Assembly: GCA_963977135.1 (NCBI GenBank)
Contig: CAXBNN010000010.1
Coordinates: 40,919 to 104,918 of the forward strand
Length of the DNA: 64,000 nucleotides
Direction: 5' to 3'
From: UBA2040 sp963977135
GTDB lineage: Bacteria; Bacteroidota; Bacteroidia; Flavobacteriales_D; Crocinitomicaceae
Shown: positions 8,022-17,211 of the stretch, in pieces
Position numbering within the stretch: the first letter of the stretch is position 1
Layout: each line of letters starts with the position of its first letter
Program-made: the position numbers and the translations under genes
The notes under the pieces: model-generated
Database searches by the model: none
The model's input: the letters and a program-made list of their open reading frames with translations, nothing else
Told to the model about the DNA's origin: nothing

Positions 8022-8476
8022 CTTTTGAAGAAGCCAAATCTAAAATTGAATATTGGTGCTCTTATCGCGATAGATCAGAATTCGAAACTATCCAAAAACT
8101 CCATACATACGGTCAAACTGAAAAGGATATTGAGAAAATCATCTCATACTTGAAAGAATATAATTTTTTGGATGATGACCGTTTTGTTAATTCATTTGTT
8201 TCCGGAAAATTTCGAATTAAGCGCTGGGGTAGAAAGAAAATCTATGCCGGAATATTAAGCAAAAGGGTAAACAAAGAAACTGTTCAAAAGGCGCTTCAAT
8301 CCATCGATGAGCAAGAATACAATATTGTTATTGATGAATTGGTTGAAAAGAAAATGCGACTGCTTAGTGGCGAGAAAGATCCCTGGAAAAAGAAACAAAA
8401 AATCCTTCAGTATGTCATTAGTCGTGGATTCGAATACGACTTGGTTCAGGATATACTTTCTAAAAAACAACTATAG
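7997..8476 (+). CDS. recX: Regulatory protein RecX
   Basis: A 159-residue RecA modulator that in other bacteria caps RecA filaments. Visible family signatures are the three-helix repeats, notably FLDDDRFVNSFVSGKFRIKRWGRKKI spanning residues about 55-80. The ATG at 7997 overlaps the rng stop by one base and begins inside a terminator hairpin; no better start lies downstream without losing the conserved SFEEAKSKIEYWC start of the family. The 3' end overlaps the convergent gene at 8460 by 17 bp. recA is not in this window. Confidence 0.88.
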   Translation: MNQSERFFSFEEAKSKIEYWCSYRDRSEFETIQKLHTYGQTEKDIEKIISYLKEYNFLDDDRFVNSFVSGKFRIKRWGRKKIYAGILSKRVNKETVQKALQSIDEQEYNIVIDELVEKKMRLLSGEKDPWKKKQKILQYVISRGFEYDLVQDILSKKQL

Positions 8477-9833
8477 GAAATCGTTTGATTTTGATTTCCA
8501 AGTTTTGCTCGTATGAAACCTCAATGTGATAACTTCCCGCACTGAGATTAGGAGTGAACGCGTAATAATTCTGCTTTGCAATTCTCGTTTTAAAGACTTC
8601 TTTTCCTGAATAATCAAGAATTCGTAAATCCCAATAAACTTTGTAGCTTTCATTCAAAAAAACAGTTAGTTCATTTCCTTCATAAATTGGATTTGGATAT
8701 ACTTGGAAATCATCTTTGGTTCTATTTATAAATACGTTCCGATTAAAATCGAAAAGAAAAAGTCCATACTTTCTATCACTTGCAATGATTCGACCAGAAG
8801 GTAATTTGGTATAGACTCCCCACATACCGTTGAGTTTGTAATTGCTTTCATCAGGATAAGTGTCATAAAAGGCTACTTCTTGAACCGGTGAACTTCGATA
8901 GTCATAAATACGTAAACCTAAATTATAGTATGCCACATATGCAAATCGATCATCCAACATGACGTTGTGGGGTACACTTTCATTATTCGTCTCAGTGCCG
9001 AAATAGGACTCTATTTTTATTTCACCGCTTTGATTAACACTGCATTTCTTGAGCTTTTTACCACCAGTTTCATCCGCGAAAACATAAGTGTCTCCCGAAG
9101 GATTTAAATCGCCTTGGTGATTATAACCTTGTTCTTGGTACAAAGGAATATTCTGAATAAATAAAGGGCCAGAAGGGTTGGAGAAATCATATCTCCGCAG
9201 ACCATCAAATCCGCAATTTAAAATGGCAATGTTGTTTTTAATAAGGCCGTCATGAACTTCTGGAATATCATTGAATCCTCCGAAAACTTGTGTGGGATTA
9301 ATCGGGTCACTTAATGAATAGCCTTTCATAGAAACCTTGGAAATAGGAATACTTCCGCTGTAACTGGTTTGTGTAAAACAGTAGAGCATAGTATTTATAC
9401 TGTCGATACCAATGTTGTGATTCCTCCCAAAACTAGGCAAGTTCGCTGCTAAATGAACGGAATCTGGGAGATATTGAAGGTCAATAATTTGCAAAGAACT
9501 TTCGCCTTCATCGCAAACGGCATATAGGTAGTTTTTATATGTTTTATAGTCTCTATGTACAACGTTCGCATTCGAAAATTGTCCCCGAATAAATCCCTTT
9601 TCGATTAATTTATCTTCTTCATTAATTAAAAAGAAGTGTGTTCCTTCTGAACTACCGATAACGGCATATTCATTTCCATTTTGAACGAAACCCCAGCACT
9701 CATTATATCTGCTTTGGTTAGAATTAGTGATTAACTCGTCGTTACTCCATTGGTCTAATAACTCAATATTATTCTGCGATTGTCCAAAAGCAATTGTATT
9801 TAATAATATAAACAGGAGAATTAGATAACGCAT
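8460..9833 (-). CDS. Choice-of-anchor B family secreted protein with T9SS sorting domain
   Basis: A 457-residue exported protein: signal peptide (MRYLILLFILLNTIAFGQ), then a beta-propeller-like region with repeated 'stand-alone' blades (residues about 25-370; motifs GFVQNGNEYAVIGSSEGTHF and VVHRDYKTYKNYLYAVCDEG match the choice-of-anchor B family), then a C-terminal T9SS type A sorting domain starting at FQVYPNPIYEGNELTVFL. It should be exported by the T9SS and anchored to or released from the cell surface. Ligand and role are unknown. It converges on recX with a 17-bp overlap and has no clear terminator of its own. Confidence 0.85.
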   Translation of the reverse strand: MRYLILLFILLNTIAFGQSQNNIELLDQWSNDELITNSNQSRYNECWGFVQNGNEYAVIGSSEGTHFFLINEEDKLIEKGFIRGQFSNANVVHRDYKTYKNYLYAVCDEGESSLQIIDLQYLPDSVHLAANLPSFGRNHNIGIDSINTMLYCFTQTSYSGSIPISKVSMKGYSLSDPINPTQVFGGFNDIPEVHDGLIKNNIAILNCGFDGLRRYDFSNPSGPLFIQNIPLYQEQGYNHQGDLNPSGDTYVFADETGGKKLKKCSVNQSGEIKIESYFGTETNNESVPHNVMLDDRFAYVAYYNLGLRIYDYRSSPVQEVAFYDTYPDESNYKLNGMWGVYTKLPSGRIIASDRKYGLFLFDFNRNVFINRTKDDFQVYPNPIYEGNELTVFLNESYKVYWDLRILDYSGKEVFKTRIAKQNYYAFTPNLSAGSYHIEVSYEQNLEIKIKRFPIVVF

Positions 9834-9940
9834 ACTACAAAAATAGTGATTTGCTTAGCACCATATTGAAGCTTTTATTGAATTGTACTCTTCATTGAAC
9901 GAAATATTTCTATTTTTACTTGATTAAAGAACTAAAGCTC

Positions 9941-10654
9941 GTGCCGAAAGCATTAATTATTATCCCAACCTATAACGAAATCGAGAACATTCGGCTTATG
10001 ATTAAGCAGGTAATGGGCTATGCGCATGGCTACCATTTGCTTATTATCGATGATAATTCTCCCGATGGAACGGCAAGCGCTGTAAAAGAACTTCAAATTG
10101 ATTTTCCGGATAGATTGCATTTGATTCAAAGAAGTGGAAAGCTAGGATTAGGTACGGCTTACATCGAAGGGTTTAAATGGTCTTTGAAAAAGGATTATGA
10201 TTATACAATTGAAATGGATTGTGATTTCTCTCATAACCCCGATGACGTAGAGCGTTTAATCTCAACTGCTGAAAATGGACCATTTGATTTGGTTATAGGA
10301 TCCCGATACGTAAAAGGTGGAGAAGTGATAAATTGGCCAATGGGACGAAAGTTAATGTCTTTTTATGCTTCAGTTTATGTTCGTTTAGTGCTATGGATAT
10401 CGGTAAAAGACACAACGGCTGGATTCAAATGTTACCGTAATTCAGCCCTTGCAAAATTGAATTTGGATACAATCCCGTTTACTGGTTATGCGTTTCAGAT
10501 TTACATGAAATATCAGTTGATTAAAAAAGGATTTACTTATAAGGAAATCCCCATTTCATTTAAAGACAGAGAATTAGGTAATTCTAAAATGTCAAGTGGA
10601 ATTTTTAAAGAAGCCTTTATTGGGGTTTTGAAAATGCGATTTATAAAGTCATGA
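9941..10654 (+). CDS. Polyprenol-phosphate mannosyltransferase-like GT2 glycosyltransferase
   Basis: GT2 family enzyme resembling dolichyl/polyprenol monophosphomannose synthase: KALIIIPTYNEIENI, DDNSPDGTA and the metal-binding EMDCDFSHNP are visible, followed by VIGSRYVKGG and DTTAGFKCYR. It would transfer a sugar from a nucleotide donor to a polyprenyl phosphate at the cytoplasmic membrane. The frame is open from a TTG at 9920, but the GTG at 9941 (VPKALIIIPTYNE) gives the usual family start and sits below a TATTTTTA promoter-like box (9911-9918), so I prefer it. The end overlaps pyrC by 4 bp (ATGA), indicating an operon. Confidence 0.85.
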   Translation: MPKALIIIPTYNEIENIRLMIKQVMGYAHGYHLLIIDDNSPDGTASAVKELQIDFPDRLHLIQRSGKLGLGTAYIEGFKWSLKKDYDYTIEMDCDFSHNPDDVERLISTAENGPFDLVIGSRYVKGGEVINWPMGRKLMSFYASVYVRLVLWISVKDTTAGFKCYRNSALAKLNLDTIPFTGYAFQIYMKYQLIKKGFTYKEIPISFKDRELGNSKMSSGIFKEAFIGVLKMRFIKS

Positions 10655-11988
10655 AGTATTTATTAAAAAATGGAACCATAGTTAATGACGGCAAAAGTTA
10701 TACTGCCGATTTATTAATTGAAGACGATAGAATCTCAAAAATAGGAACAGAACTATCGGTTACCGGAAATTACACTGAAATAGATTGTAGCGGGAAACTT
10801 ATTTTACCTGGATGTATTGATGATCAAGTCCACTTTCGTGAGCCAGGATTGACTCATAAAGGGAATATTCGAACAGAATCACGCGCTGCTGTGGCAGGGG
10901 GAATTACCTCTTTCATGGAAATGCCAAATACTATTCCCAATGCATTAACGCAAGAATTACTCGAAGATAAATACCAAATTGCTTCACAATCTTCGTTAGC
11001 CAATTACTCGTTTTTTATGGGTGCTTCAAATGATAATATTGAAGAAGTTTTAAAAACGAATGATAAAACGATTTGTGGGGTAAAGATTTTTATGGGCTCC
11101 TCGACTGGAAATATGTTGGTGGATGATGAAAAAGTTTTGACCTCACTTTTTTCCAAAGTGGATATGCTCATTGCTACGCATTGCGAGGATGAAGCAACAA
11201 TTCGTAGAAACACAGAATTGTTTCGTGCAGATTACGGAGAAGATTTACCAATTAAATATCACCCGATAATTCGGTCTGCAGAAGCATGTTATTTAAGTTC
11301 TAGCCGAGCAGTTGGCTTAGCGAAGAAATTTGGTACAAGATTACATGTTCTTCATATTTCGACGGCAAAAGAAATTGGGTTGTTTCAAACAAATATTCCA
11401 ATTGAGAAAAAGAAAATAACGGCTGAAGCATGTATTCACCATCTTTGGTTTAGCGATAAAGATTATGAGTCAAAAGGTGCTTTGATCAAATGGAATCCTG
11501 CAGTGAAAACTGAAAATGATAGGGAAGGAATTTGGAATGGTGTTCGCTCTGGCGCAATAGACGTTATCGCAACAGACCATGCACCTCATACAATAGAAGA
11601 AAAATCGAACAAATATTTCAGTGCACCTTCTGGAGGACCTTTAGTGCAACATGCTTTATTGGCTATGCTTGAAAAAGTAAAAGAGGGGTATATTTCAATG
11701 GAATTGATGGTAGAGAAAATGGCGCACGCACCAGCGAAATTGTTTGCAATCGAAAACCGGGGTTATTTGCGAGAAGGATATTTTGCTGACATTGTAATTG
11801 TAGATCCTGCTAAGAATCTTACTGTTAACAAAAGTAATCTATTGTATAAATGTGGTTGGTCGCCTTTTGAAGGAACTAAATTTTCAAATTCAATTGAAAC
11901 TACCTTTGTGAATGGATTTATGGCATATAATTCAGGAGAAATTATTGAAGGAAAATTGGGTGAACGTCTAAGTTTCAACAGACAATGA
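10651..11988 (+). CDS. pyrC: Dihydroorotase (Bacteroidota subtype)
   Basis: Interconverts carbamoyl-aspartate and dihydroorotate in pyrimidine synthesis. A 445-residue amidohydrolase with GVKIFMGSSTGNMLVDD (the lysine expected to be carbamylated), the HVLHISTAKE and AEACIHHLWF histidines, and the catalytic Asp in IATDHAPHTIEEK. The usual first metal motif HxH reads DDQVHFREPG here, so the first His is Gln; I recall this as a feature of a Bacteroidota subgroup rather than a defect. Coupled by ATGA overlaps to the upstream glycosyltransferase and the downstream DUF4296 gene. A related hydrolase (allantoinase, dihydropyrimidinase) is less likely given the REPGLTHKG signature. Confidence 0.9.
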   Translation: MKYLLKNGTIVNDGKSYTADLLIEDDRISKIGTELSVTGNYTEIDCSGKLILPGCIDDQVHFREPGLTHKGNIRTESRAAVAGGITSFMEMPNTIPNALTQELLEDKYQIASQSSLANYSFFMGASNDNIEEVLKTNDKTICGVKIFMGSSTGNMLVDDEKVLTSLFSKVDMLIATHCEDEATIRRNTELFRADYGEDLPIKYHPIIRSAEACYLSSSRAVGLAKKFGTRLHVLHISTAKEIGLFQTNIPIEKKKITAEACIHHLWFSDKDYESKGALIKWNPAVKTENDREGIWNGVRSGAIDVIATDHAPHTIEEKSNKYFSAPSGGPLVQHALLAMLEKVKEGYISMELMVEKMAHAPAKLFAIENRGYLREGYFADIVIVDPAKNLTVNKSNLLYKCGWSPFEGTKFSNSIETTFVNGFMAYNSGEIIEGKLGERLSFNRQ

Positions 11989-12323
11989 AACGCCCCATTA
12001 TCTTAGCTCTTTTTTGTTTTTTGGTCTCTTGTAAAACTGAGATTTCTAAACCGAGGGCTCCTAAAGATGTACTTTCAAAAAAGGAAATGGTTTCTTTAAC
12101 AAAGGATTTACTCCTCATGGAATCAAATATTGAACTATCGTATGGTCAAGTGGCTACATATTATAAAATTTTGAATTCTTCAACAGATGTTATTTTTAAG
12201 AAGCATCAAATTTCAAGAGAGCGATATACAAGGTCATTCGATTATTTTGCGGCTGATCAAGATAAAATGACGGCACTGTATCAAGAAATCCTAGATAGTT
12301 TAAATATAGAATCTCTCAAATAA
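11985..12323 (+). CDS. DUF4296 lipoprotein
   Basis: A 112-residue lipoprotein (signal MKRPIILALFCFLVSC, Cys 16). The helical pattern with LSKKEMVSLTKDLLLMESNIE and RERYTRSFDYFAADQDKMTALYQEILDSL matches DUF4296. This family regularly follows the dihydroorotase gene in Bacteroidota, and here the start overlaps the pyrC stop by 4 bp. Function unknown. Confidence 0.85.
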   Translation: MKRPIILALFCFLVSCKTEISKPRAPKDVLSKKEMVSLTKDLLLMESNIELSYGQVATYYKILNSSTDVIFKKHQISRERYTRSFDYFAADQDKMTALYQEILDSLNIESLK

Positions 12324-12464
12324 CCTTTTTTCTCGTTATCTCTTTTACCTAATCGTCACGTTTTCATTAAAATTATTGTCAATTCTTATTGGATGGATCT
12401 TTGTATTCCTTTTTAATTATTTTCGATCCTAATTTATTCAATAGGAAAAGTATTAAACAAAAAA

Positions 12465-12490
12465 AATCCTCTCGGTATTCCGAGAGGATT
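12465..12490. terminator. Bidirectional terminator between DUF4296 gene and the 1320-aa gene
   Basis: AATCCTCTCGG and CCGAGAGGATT pair perfectly over 11 bp around TATT. An A-run precedes and a T-rich stretch follows, so it can stop transcription from both convergent genes. Confidence 0.8.
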
Positions 12491-12510
12491 TCTATTTAAT
12501 GACCTAAAAT

Positions 12511-15500
12511 TTATTGCTTAACAAGTTTGTTAGTCATAACAATTTTGTCATCAGAAATTACAGTTACATAGTAAACTCCAGGAGCTGCTGATGTAATATC
12601 AATAGCATCTTTGTGATTACCGTTTATTGAACCTAGGTTTCTTACAAGTACTGATTCACCAAGTAAGTTGGTAACTTGAATTTCGATGTTTGCATCGTTG
12701 TTCATGTTGAAATCAATATTGAATAGACCATTTGATGGGTTTGGATAAACAGCGATTGTACCAAGTCCGTCAACTTCTTCTAAACCAACTGGAGAAGTAG
12801 TGATTGTGCTTGTTGCTGTACTCGTACCACATGCATTGGTAACTGTTAACGTTACTGTAAATGTTCCTACTGTAGAATAGATGTGTGATGGACTAACATC
12901 AGTTGATGTATTTCCATCTCCAAAGTTCCACAAGTACGTTGTTGCTCCACCTCCTGTAGAAGTGTTCGTAAATGCACCTGCGAAGTAGCTAGGAGTAGTT
13001 GTGAATGAAGCAACTGGAACAGTGTTAACTGTTATTGCAACAGACTCAGAACCTGAACCACAAGCATCCGTAATGTTCAATGTGTAAGTATTACTAGCGG
13101 TAACTACCAATGAGTCATTTGTTGAACCACCAGTCCAGCTGTAAGTTGATGCTGGCATAGTTGATGTCAACAATGCTGAACCACCTGAACAGAATACTGT
13201 TTGACTTGCATTCAAGAAACCTGTATAAGTTAAAGCAGAAGCTGTAACTACGACTGTATCAAAAGCAGTACCACAAGTACTGATAACTGTCACCGTGTAA
13301 GTGCCAGGAGTAGTAACAACCAAAGTATTTGTCGTATCACCAGTTGACCAAAGAATTTGATCAGCAGGAGCCCCAGCATATAAATTTACTGTTTGACCTG
13401 TACATACAAGTGCGTCAGGACCAACGAAACCTGGAGAAGTCAATGGTGCAAACTCATCAGAACCAATGTCTGGTGTAGTTGCATTTCTTGGCTGACCATC
13501 GATATCATCAGTTACTAAAGCCAAAGTAACTCCTTTATTGTTTAACGAATCAGCGCAAACGTGTAAATCGAAATTTGAGTAGAAACTTGGATTAACATTT
13601 ATACCATTCGCGTCATATCCAGAAGTATTTTTCCAATTCGTGAATGTTGAACAAACCGTACCATCATAGTAGCCAACATTTGCTCCAGAGGAGCGTAAAT
13701 TGTTGTAGTTCATCTCATTTATAGCGTAAGCACCAATAACATATGCAGCATAACCTGTTCCGAAATTAGTAAATGTGTTATTTTTCACATTGTTAGCACC
13801 ACCTCCTGAGATATAGAAAGTATAAGAATAATTAGATCCACCTGCAATATTTACACTATTGTTATAGATGTCAAAGAAACCTGAATTAGACATGTAAATT
13901 CCGTACACGCCGCTAGTCGATCCAGGAATCCCTACCGAAATAGCATTGTTCGAAATTAAACCTCTGCCTGTAGCCGTGGCATCCATATTTCCTAAGTACA
14001 TTCCATAATACCAGAATGAAGTTGGGTTACTTTCAATAGAGTTGTGTGTAAACTTGGAAGCTTTATCAACATAATATCCGTAAATACCGTAACGGAAAGT
14101 ATAAGAAGAAACACCGTAAATTCGGTTTCCAGTAACTTCAGTTGCATTTTGATAATACATGAATAATCCACTGTAATAATTATCTACAAACTCATTGTTT
14201 TTGAAAACAGAACCTACTTCAAGTGAAGTTACTCCGCCACCATACCAATAAGCACCATAACTACCACCAATAATTGAATTACCTTCAAAGGTGTTGTAGT
14301 TGTCATTTGATCCACCAGAGAAAATTGGCGCAATGAAGTTACTTGTTGAACTTGCCGCTTGAGTTTGGATATTACAATTAAATATCGTGTTATGCTCAGA
14401 ACCACCTTGAATATCAAATACACGACCATAAGTCGCACCTGGGTTCACTAATGTCATTGATTCAATACGGAAGTAATCCGCATTATTCATCTTTACGATA
14501 TAGTTATTCGTAGGTCCAGCTGTACCATAATTGACTGTTACATCATTTCTGTTTCCAGTTTCTGATCTAAATGTAACTGTATTTGTCGCATTCATACCGA
14601 TAACATTGATTAACTCAAATTGATCAAAGTAAGTTCCTGTTCTAACATCAAATATAGTCGGTCCACAAACGCCTACAGCATTCAGTGCAGCAATTGCGGC
14701 TGGGAAATCTGTAAAATCTGGCGTCGTTCCACCTATCGTGTACAATCCAGAAAGTCCAGTAGACAATCCGAAAATACAAGAACTATCGTTGTAAGAACCA
14801 GCTGGATTTTCTATAACTCCATTTGGATTACTTGTCCAAGCGCAAAGATCATCACCTGCAACATAAACCGTAGTTCCTACAAATACTGTCGTATCAGTTA
14901 AAGGAGCAAGACTTCCTGTCCAGAATAATGGCGTAAGATTGATAGCATTTTTACTCCAATTGATATTAACGGAAGTCAATGTGTCAGTACCATAATTTTT
15001 CAAAGTCACAGAAACTGAGTCATTGAATACACATGTTGGAACAACAGGATTAACAAAATTAACGATACCCGCATCATTTGCTAAAGGAACAGCAATATTT
15101 ACAAAGTAGTCTTCTGTTTCACCCCATGAATAAGTTCCGCAAGGATTTACACCTGCCGCACTTGATGTTTCAACGTTAACTACACGCATTCTTGTGTTAC
15201 CCACTGCAGCTGTTAAAGGGATTGTAATATTTGCAGTCTCTGTATGTGGCCCCTGCGTAAAAGTTGGAGAAGAATAAACCATTTCTCCTGGATCAGTAAA
15301 CAATCCATTTTGGTTATAATCGATCCATACTTTAGTCCAGTTGCTGTAGTTACCATTGCAAGTTCCTATACCTACACTTAAAGGATAAACAAATCCTTGA
15401 GTCAAATTCGGAATCGCAACTGCAGGAGTAGCATTCGTAAAATTAGAATATTGACTATTTATACTTCCAGGCCCACCTGTTGTGCCACATGAAGAAGAAT

Positions 15501-16473
15501 TACTCATCGATCCAAGGGATACATTTAGAATTTCTTCATCGAAAGTTGAAGTTGCGTTACTTGTACAATAACAGTTAATGAACGAACTCACAGCAACTAG
15601 AACAGAGGATGATGTTGAAGTTAATGATGAGGCAGCACATGTTAAGACGCATCTATAATACAAGGTAGTAGAAGCGGTAGTGTTATAAAACGAACTAGTT
15701 GCACCAGTGATATTGGTGAAAGTGGTGTTATTAGGAGAGGATTGCCATTGGTAAGTTATCCCTGAAGAAGTTGAAGCTCCTGATAAGGACACAGTATATG
15801 ACGTACTAGGACAAGGTGAAGCATTTGAAGTAATAGCAGTGCCTCCAGTCGGAGTTCCAGAACAAGCTGAAGAAGCTACAATATTAACATTGTAATCTTC
15901 AGTTTCTCCATAGCTGTATGTTCCACATGAGGATGGAATAGCATATTCGACATGAACCACTCTCATTCTTGTTAACCCAGGAACAGCTCCAGCAGGAACA
16001 GTAACATTGTACGTTAGGGTCGCAGCGCCTGGTATAGAAGCAGAAGTATAAACTGTTTCACCTGCATCCAAGAAATCTTGGTCACCATTCCAGTCTATGT
16101 ATGTGGTTACGTAAGTACCATAGTATCCATTACAAGTATTCACGGAAACACTTGCTGGATAAGTAACACCAACGGTTAAACTTGGAGCTGCCAAGGTAGT
16201 GAAATTCGAATATTGATTGACGACACTCCCGGGACCAAGTGCAACAGTGCCACAAACAGAAGTGTTATTCAACGATCCAATAGTGACATTTGATATCACT
16301 TCATCAAAAGATGAACTTGAGCTACTAGCACAATACTGAGCATTTACAGATTGTAAATTAATCAGAAATAGAAATAAGCCCGAGAGTAAGAAAGTTGATA
16401 ATTTTCGATAACTCCGCGAAACAGCGTGTTGATCTGACATTTTACCAACCCTAAGATTGTAAATTGATTTCAT
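12511..16473 (-). CDS. Large T9SS-secreted protein with GEVED, beta-helix and PKD domains
   Basis: A 1320-residue exported protein. Signal peptide at about 25-45 (FLLSGLFLFLINLQSVNA; the internal Met of MSDQHAVSRS is an alternative start). Two GEVED domains (about 48-200 and 303-462, each with an IDWNGD/IDYNQNG segment and YGETEDY/WGETEDY end). A right-handed parallel beta-helix of short repeats spans about 590-1000 (HNTIFNCNI, NTFEGNSI, VFKNNEFVDN). Then Ig-like segments, a PKD domain near 1170-1230 (YLWNFGDGNTSTDVSPSHIY) and a T9SS type A sorting domain (VYPNPSNGLFNI). A surface adhesin or polysaccharide-binding role is inferred from the domains only. Confidence 0.88.
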   Translation of the reverse strand: MKSIYNLRVGKMSDQHAVSRSYRKLSTFLLSGLFLFLINLQSVNAQYCASSSSSSFDEVISNVTIGSLNNTSVCGTVALGPGSVVNQYSNFTTLAAPSLTVGVTYPASVSVNTCNGYYGTYVTTYIDWNGDQDFLDAGETVYTSASIPGAATLTYNVTVPAGAVPGLTRMRVVHVEYAIPSSCGTYSYGETEDYNVNIVASSACSGTPTGGTAITSNASPCPSTSYTVSLSGASTSSGITYQWQSSPNNTTFTNITGATSSFYNTTASTTLYYRCVLTCAASSLTSTSSSVLVAVSSFINCYCTSNATSTFDEEILNVSLGSMSNSSSCGTTGGPGSINSQYSNFTNATPAVAIPNLTQGFVYPLSVGIGTCNGNYSNWTKVWIDYNQNGLFTDPGEMVYSSPTFTQGPHTETANITIPLTAAVGNTRMRVVNVETSSAAGVNPCGTYSWGETEDYFVNIAVPLANDAGIVNFVNPVVPTCVFNDSVSVTLKNYGTDTLTSVNINWSKNAINLTPLFWTGSLAPLTDTTVFVGTTVYVAGDDLCAWTSNPNGVIENPAGSYNDSSCIFGLSTGLSGLYTIGGTTPDFTDFPAAIAALNAVGVCGPTIFDVRTGTYFDQFELINVIGMNATNTVTFRSETGNRNDVTVNYGTAGPTNNYIVKMNNADYFRIESMTLVNPGATYGRVFDIQGGSEHNTIFNCNIQTQAASSTSNFIAPIFSGGSNDNYNTFEGNSIIGGSYGAYWYGGGVTSLEVGSVFKNNEFVDNYYSGLFMYYQNATEVTGNRIYGVSSYTFRYGIYGYYVDKASKFTHNSIESNPTSFWYYGMYLGNMDATATGRGLISNNAISVGIPGSTSGVYGIYMSNSGFFDIYNNSVNIAGGSNYSYTFYISGGGANNVKNNTFTNFGTGYAAYVIGAYAINEMNYNNLRSSGANVGYYDGTVCSTFTNWKNTSGYDANGINVNPSFYSNFDLHVCADSLNNKGVTLALVTDDIDGQPRNATTPDIGSDEFAPLTSPGFVGPDALVCTGQTVNLYAGAPADQILWSTGDTTNTLVVTTPGTYTVTVISTCGTAFDTVVVTASALTYTGFLNASQTVFCSGGSALLTSTMPASTYSWTGGSTNDSLVVTASNTYTLNITDACGSGSESVAITVNTVPVASFTTTPSYFAGAFTNTSTGGGATTYLWNFGDGNTSTDVSPSHIYSTVGTFTVTLTVTNACGTSTATSTITTSPVGLEEVDGLGTIAVYPNPSNGLFNIDFNMNNDANIEIQVTNLLGESVLVRNLGSINGNHKDAIDITSAAPGVYYVTVISDDKIVMTNKLVKQ

Positions 16474-16649
16474 AGTTTATAATTTTACGAGATTTATATA
16501 ATTTTCCCAAATTTAAACTACCCAATAACGATTGACAAATTGGAAATTAACATCAGTTAATTTTTTTTAAAAATAAATTTATTTTTAAGTTCAACCGCAG
16601 TGAAAAATGTATCTATCTAATTGATTGTGTTAATTTTATGTGGTGGTGT

Positions 16650-17207
16650 TTATTTTAATTTTCTTTCAGGATTGTTCTTAATAAATGAGCTCCAGCTATT
16701 TCCTTTAGCCTTGTTATTTTCTCCAACACCTTTCGAATAATGATGACATAAAGCGGCTGCCAAACCATCTGTGGCATCCAAAAACTTTGGAATTTCATCG
16801 AACTTTAGGATGGTTTGCAACATAGCCGCAACTTGTTCCTTTGAAGCAGCTCCACTACCTGTAATTGCCTGTTTTATGCGTCTAGGACTATATTCTTCAT
16901 AAGGTAGATTGTATTTGATAGCAGCCGCGATAGCGACGCCTTGAGCTCTGCCTAGTTTTAGCATCGATTGAACGTTTTTGCCAAAAAAGGGAGCTTCAAG
17001 AGCCATTTCATCAGGTTTGAATTCGGCAATCAATCCATCCAATCTTTCGAATATGCGCTTTAATTTGTCGTTTTGAGTTGGGAGCTTATCCAAATGAATC
17101 ACACCGAAATTAAGCATCTTGATTTTCTTTCCTTGAATATGGATCAATCCATAACCAAGGACAGTTGTACCAGGGTCAATTCCAAGAATTATTTTATCTT
17201 CAAGCAT
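16650..17207 (-). CDS. ruvC: Crossover junction endodeoxyribonuclease RuvC
   Basis: Resolves Holliday junctions as a dimer with RuvAB. All four catalytic acids are in place: Asp 11 (LGIDPGT), Glu 71 (LEAPFFGKN), Asp 144 and Asp 147 (LDATDGLAAALCHHY). The 185-residue length is normal. The start codon is only 4 bp from the start codon of the divergent gene at 17212, so each gene's promoter must lie inside the other's coding sequence or the transcripts begin almost at the start codons. Confidence 0.96.
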   Translation of the reverse strand: MLEDKIILGIDPGTTVLGYGLIHIQGKKIKMLNFGVIHLDKLPTQNDKLKRIFERLDGLIAEFKPDEMALEAPFFGKNVQSMLKLGRAQGVAIAAAIKYNLPYEEYSPRRIKQAITGSGAASKEQVAAMLQTILKFDEIPKFLDATDGLAAALCHHYSKGVGENNKAKGNSWSSFIKNNPERKLK

Positions 17208-17211
17208 TCAA

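Noticed and set aside
14620..14901. Plus-strand ORF opposite the 1320-residue secreted protein
   Set aside because: It is an antisense shadow of the beta-helix/Ig region, Ser/Arg-rich with no independent features.
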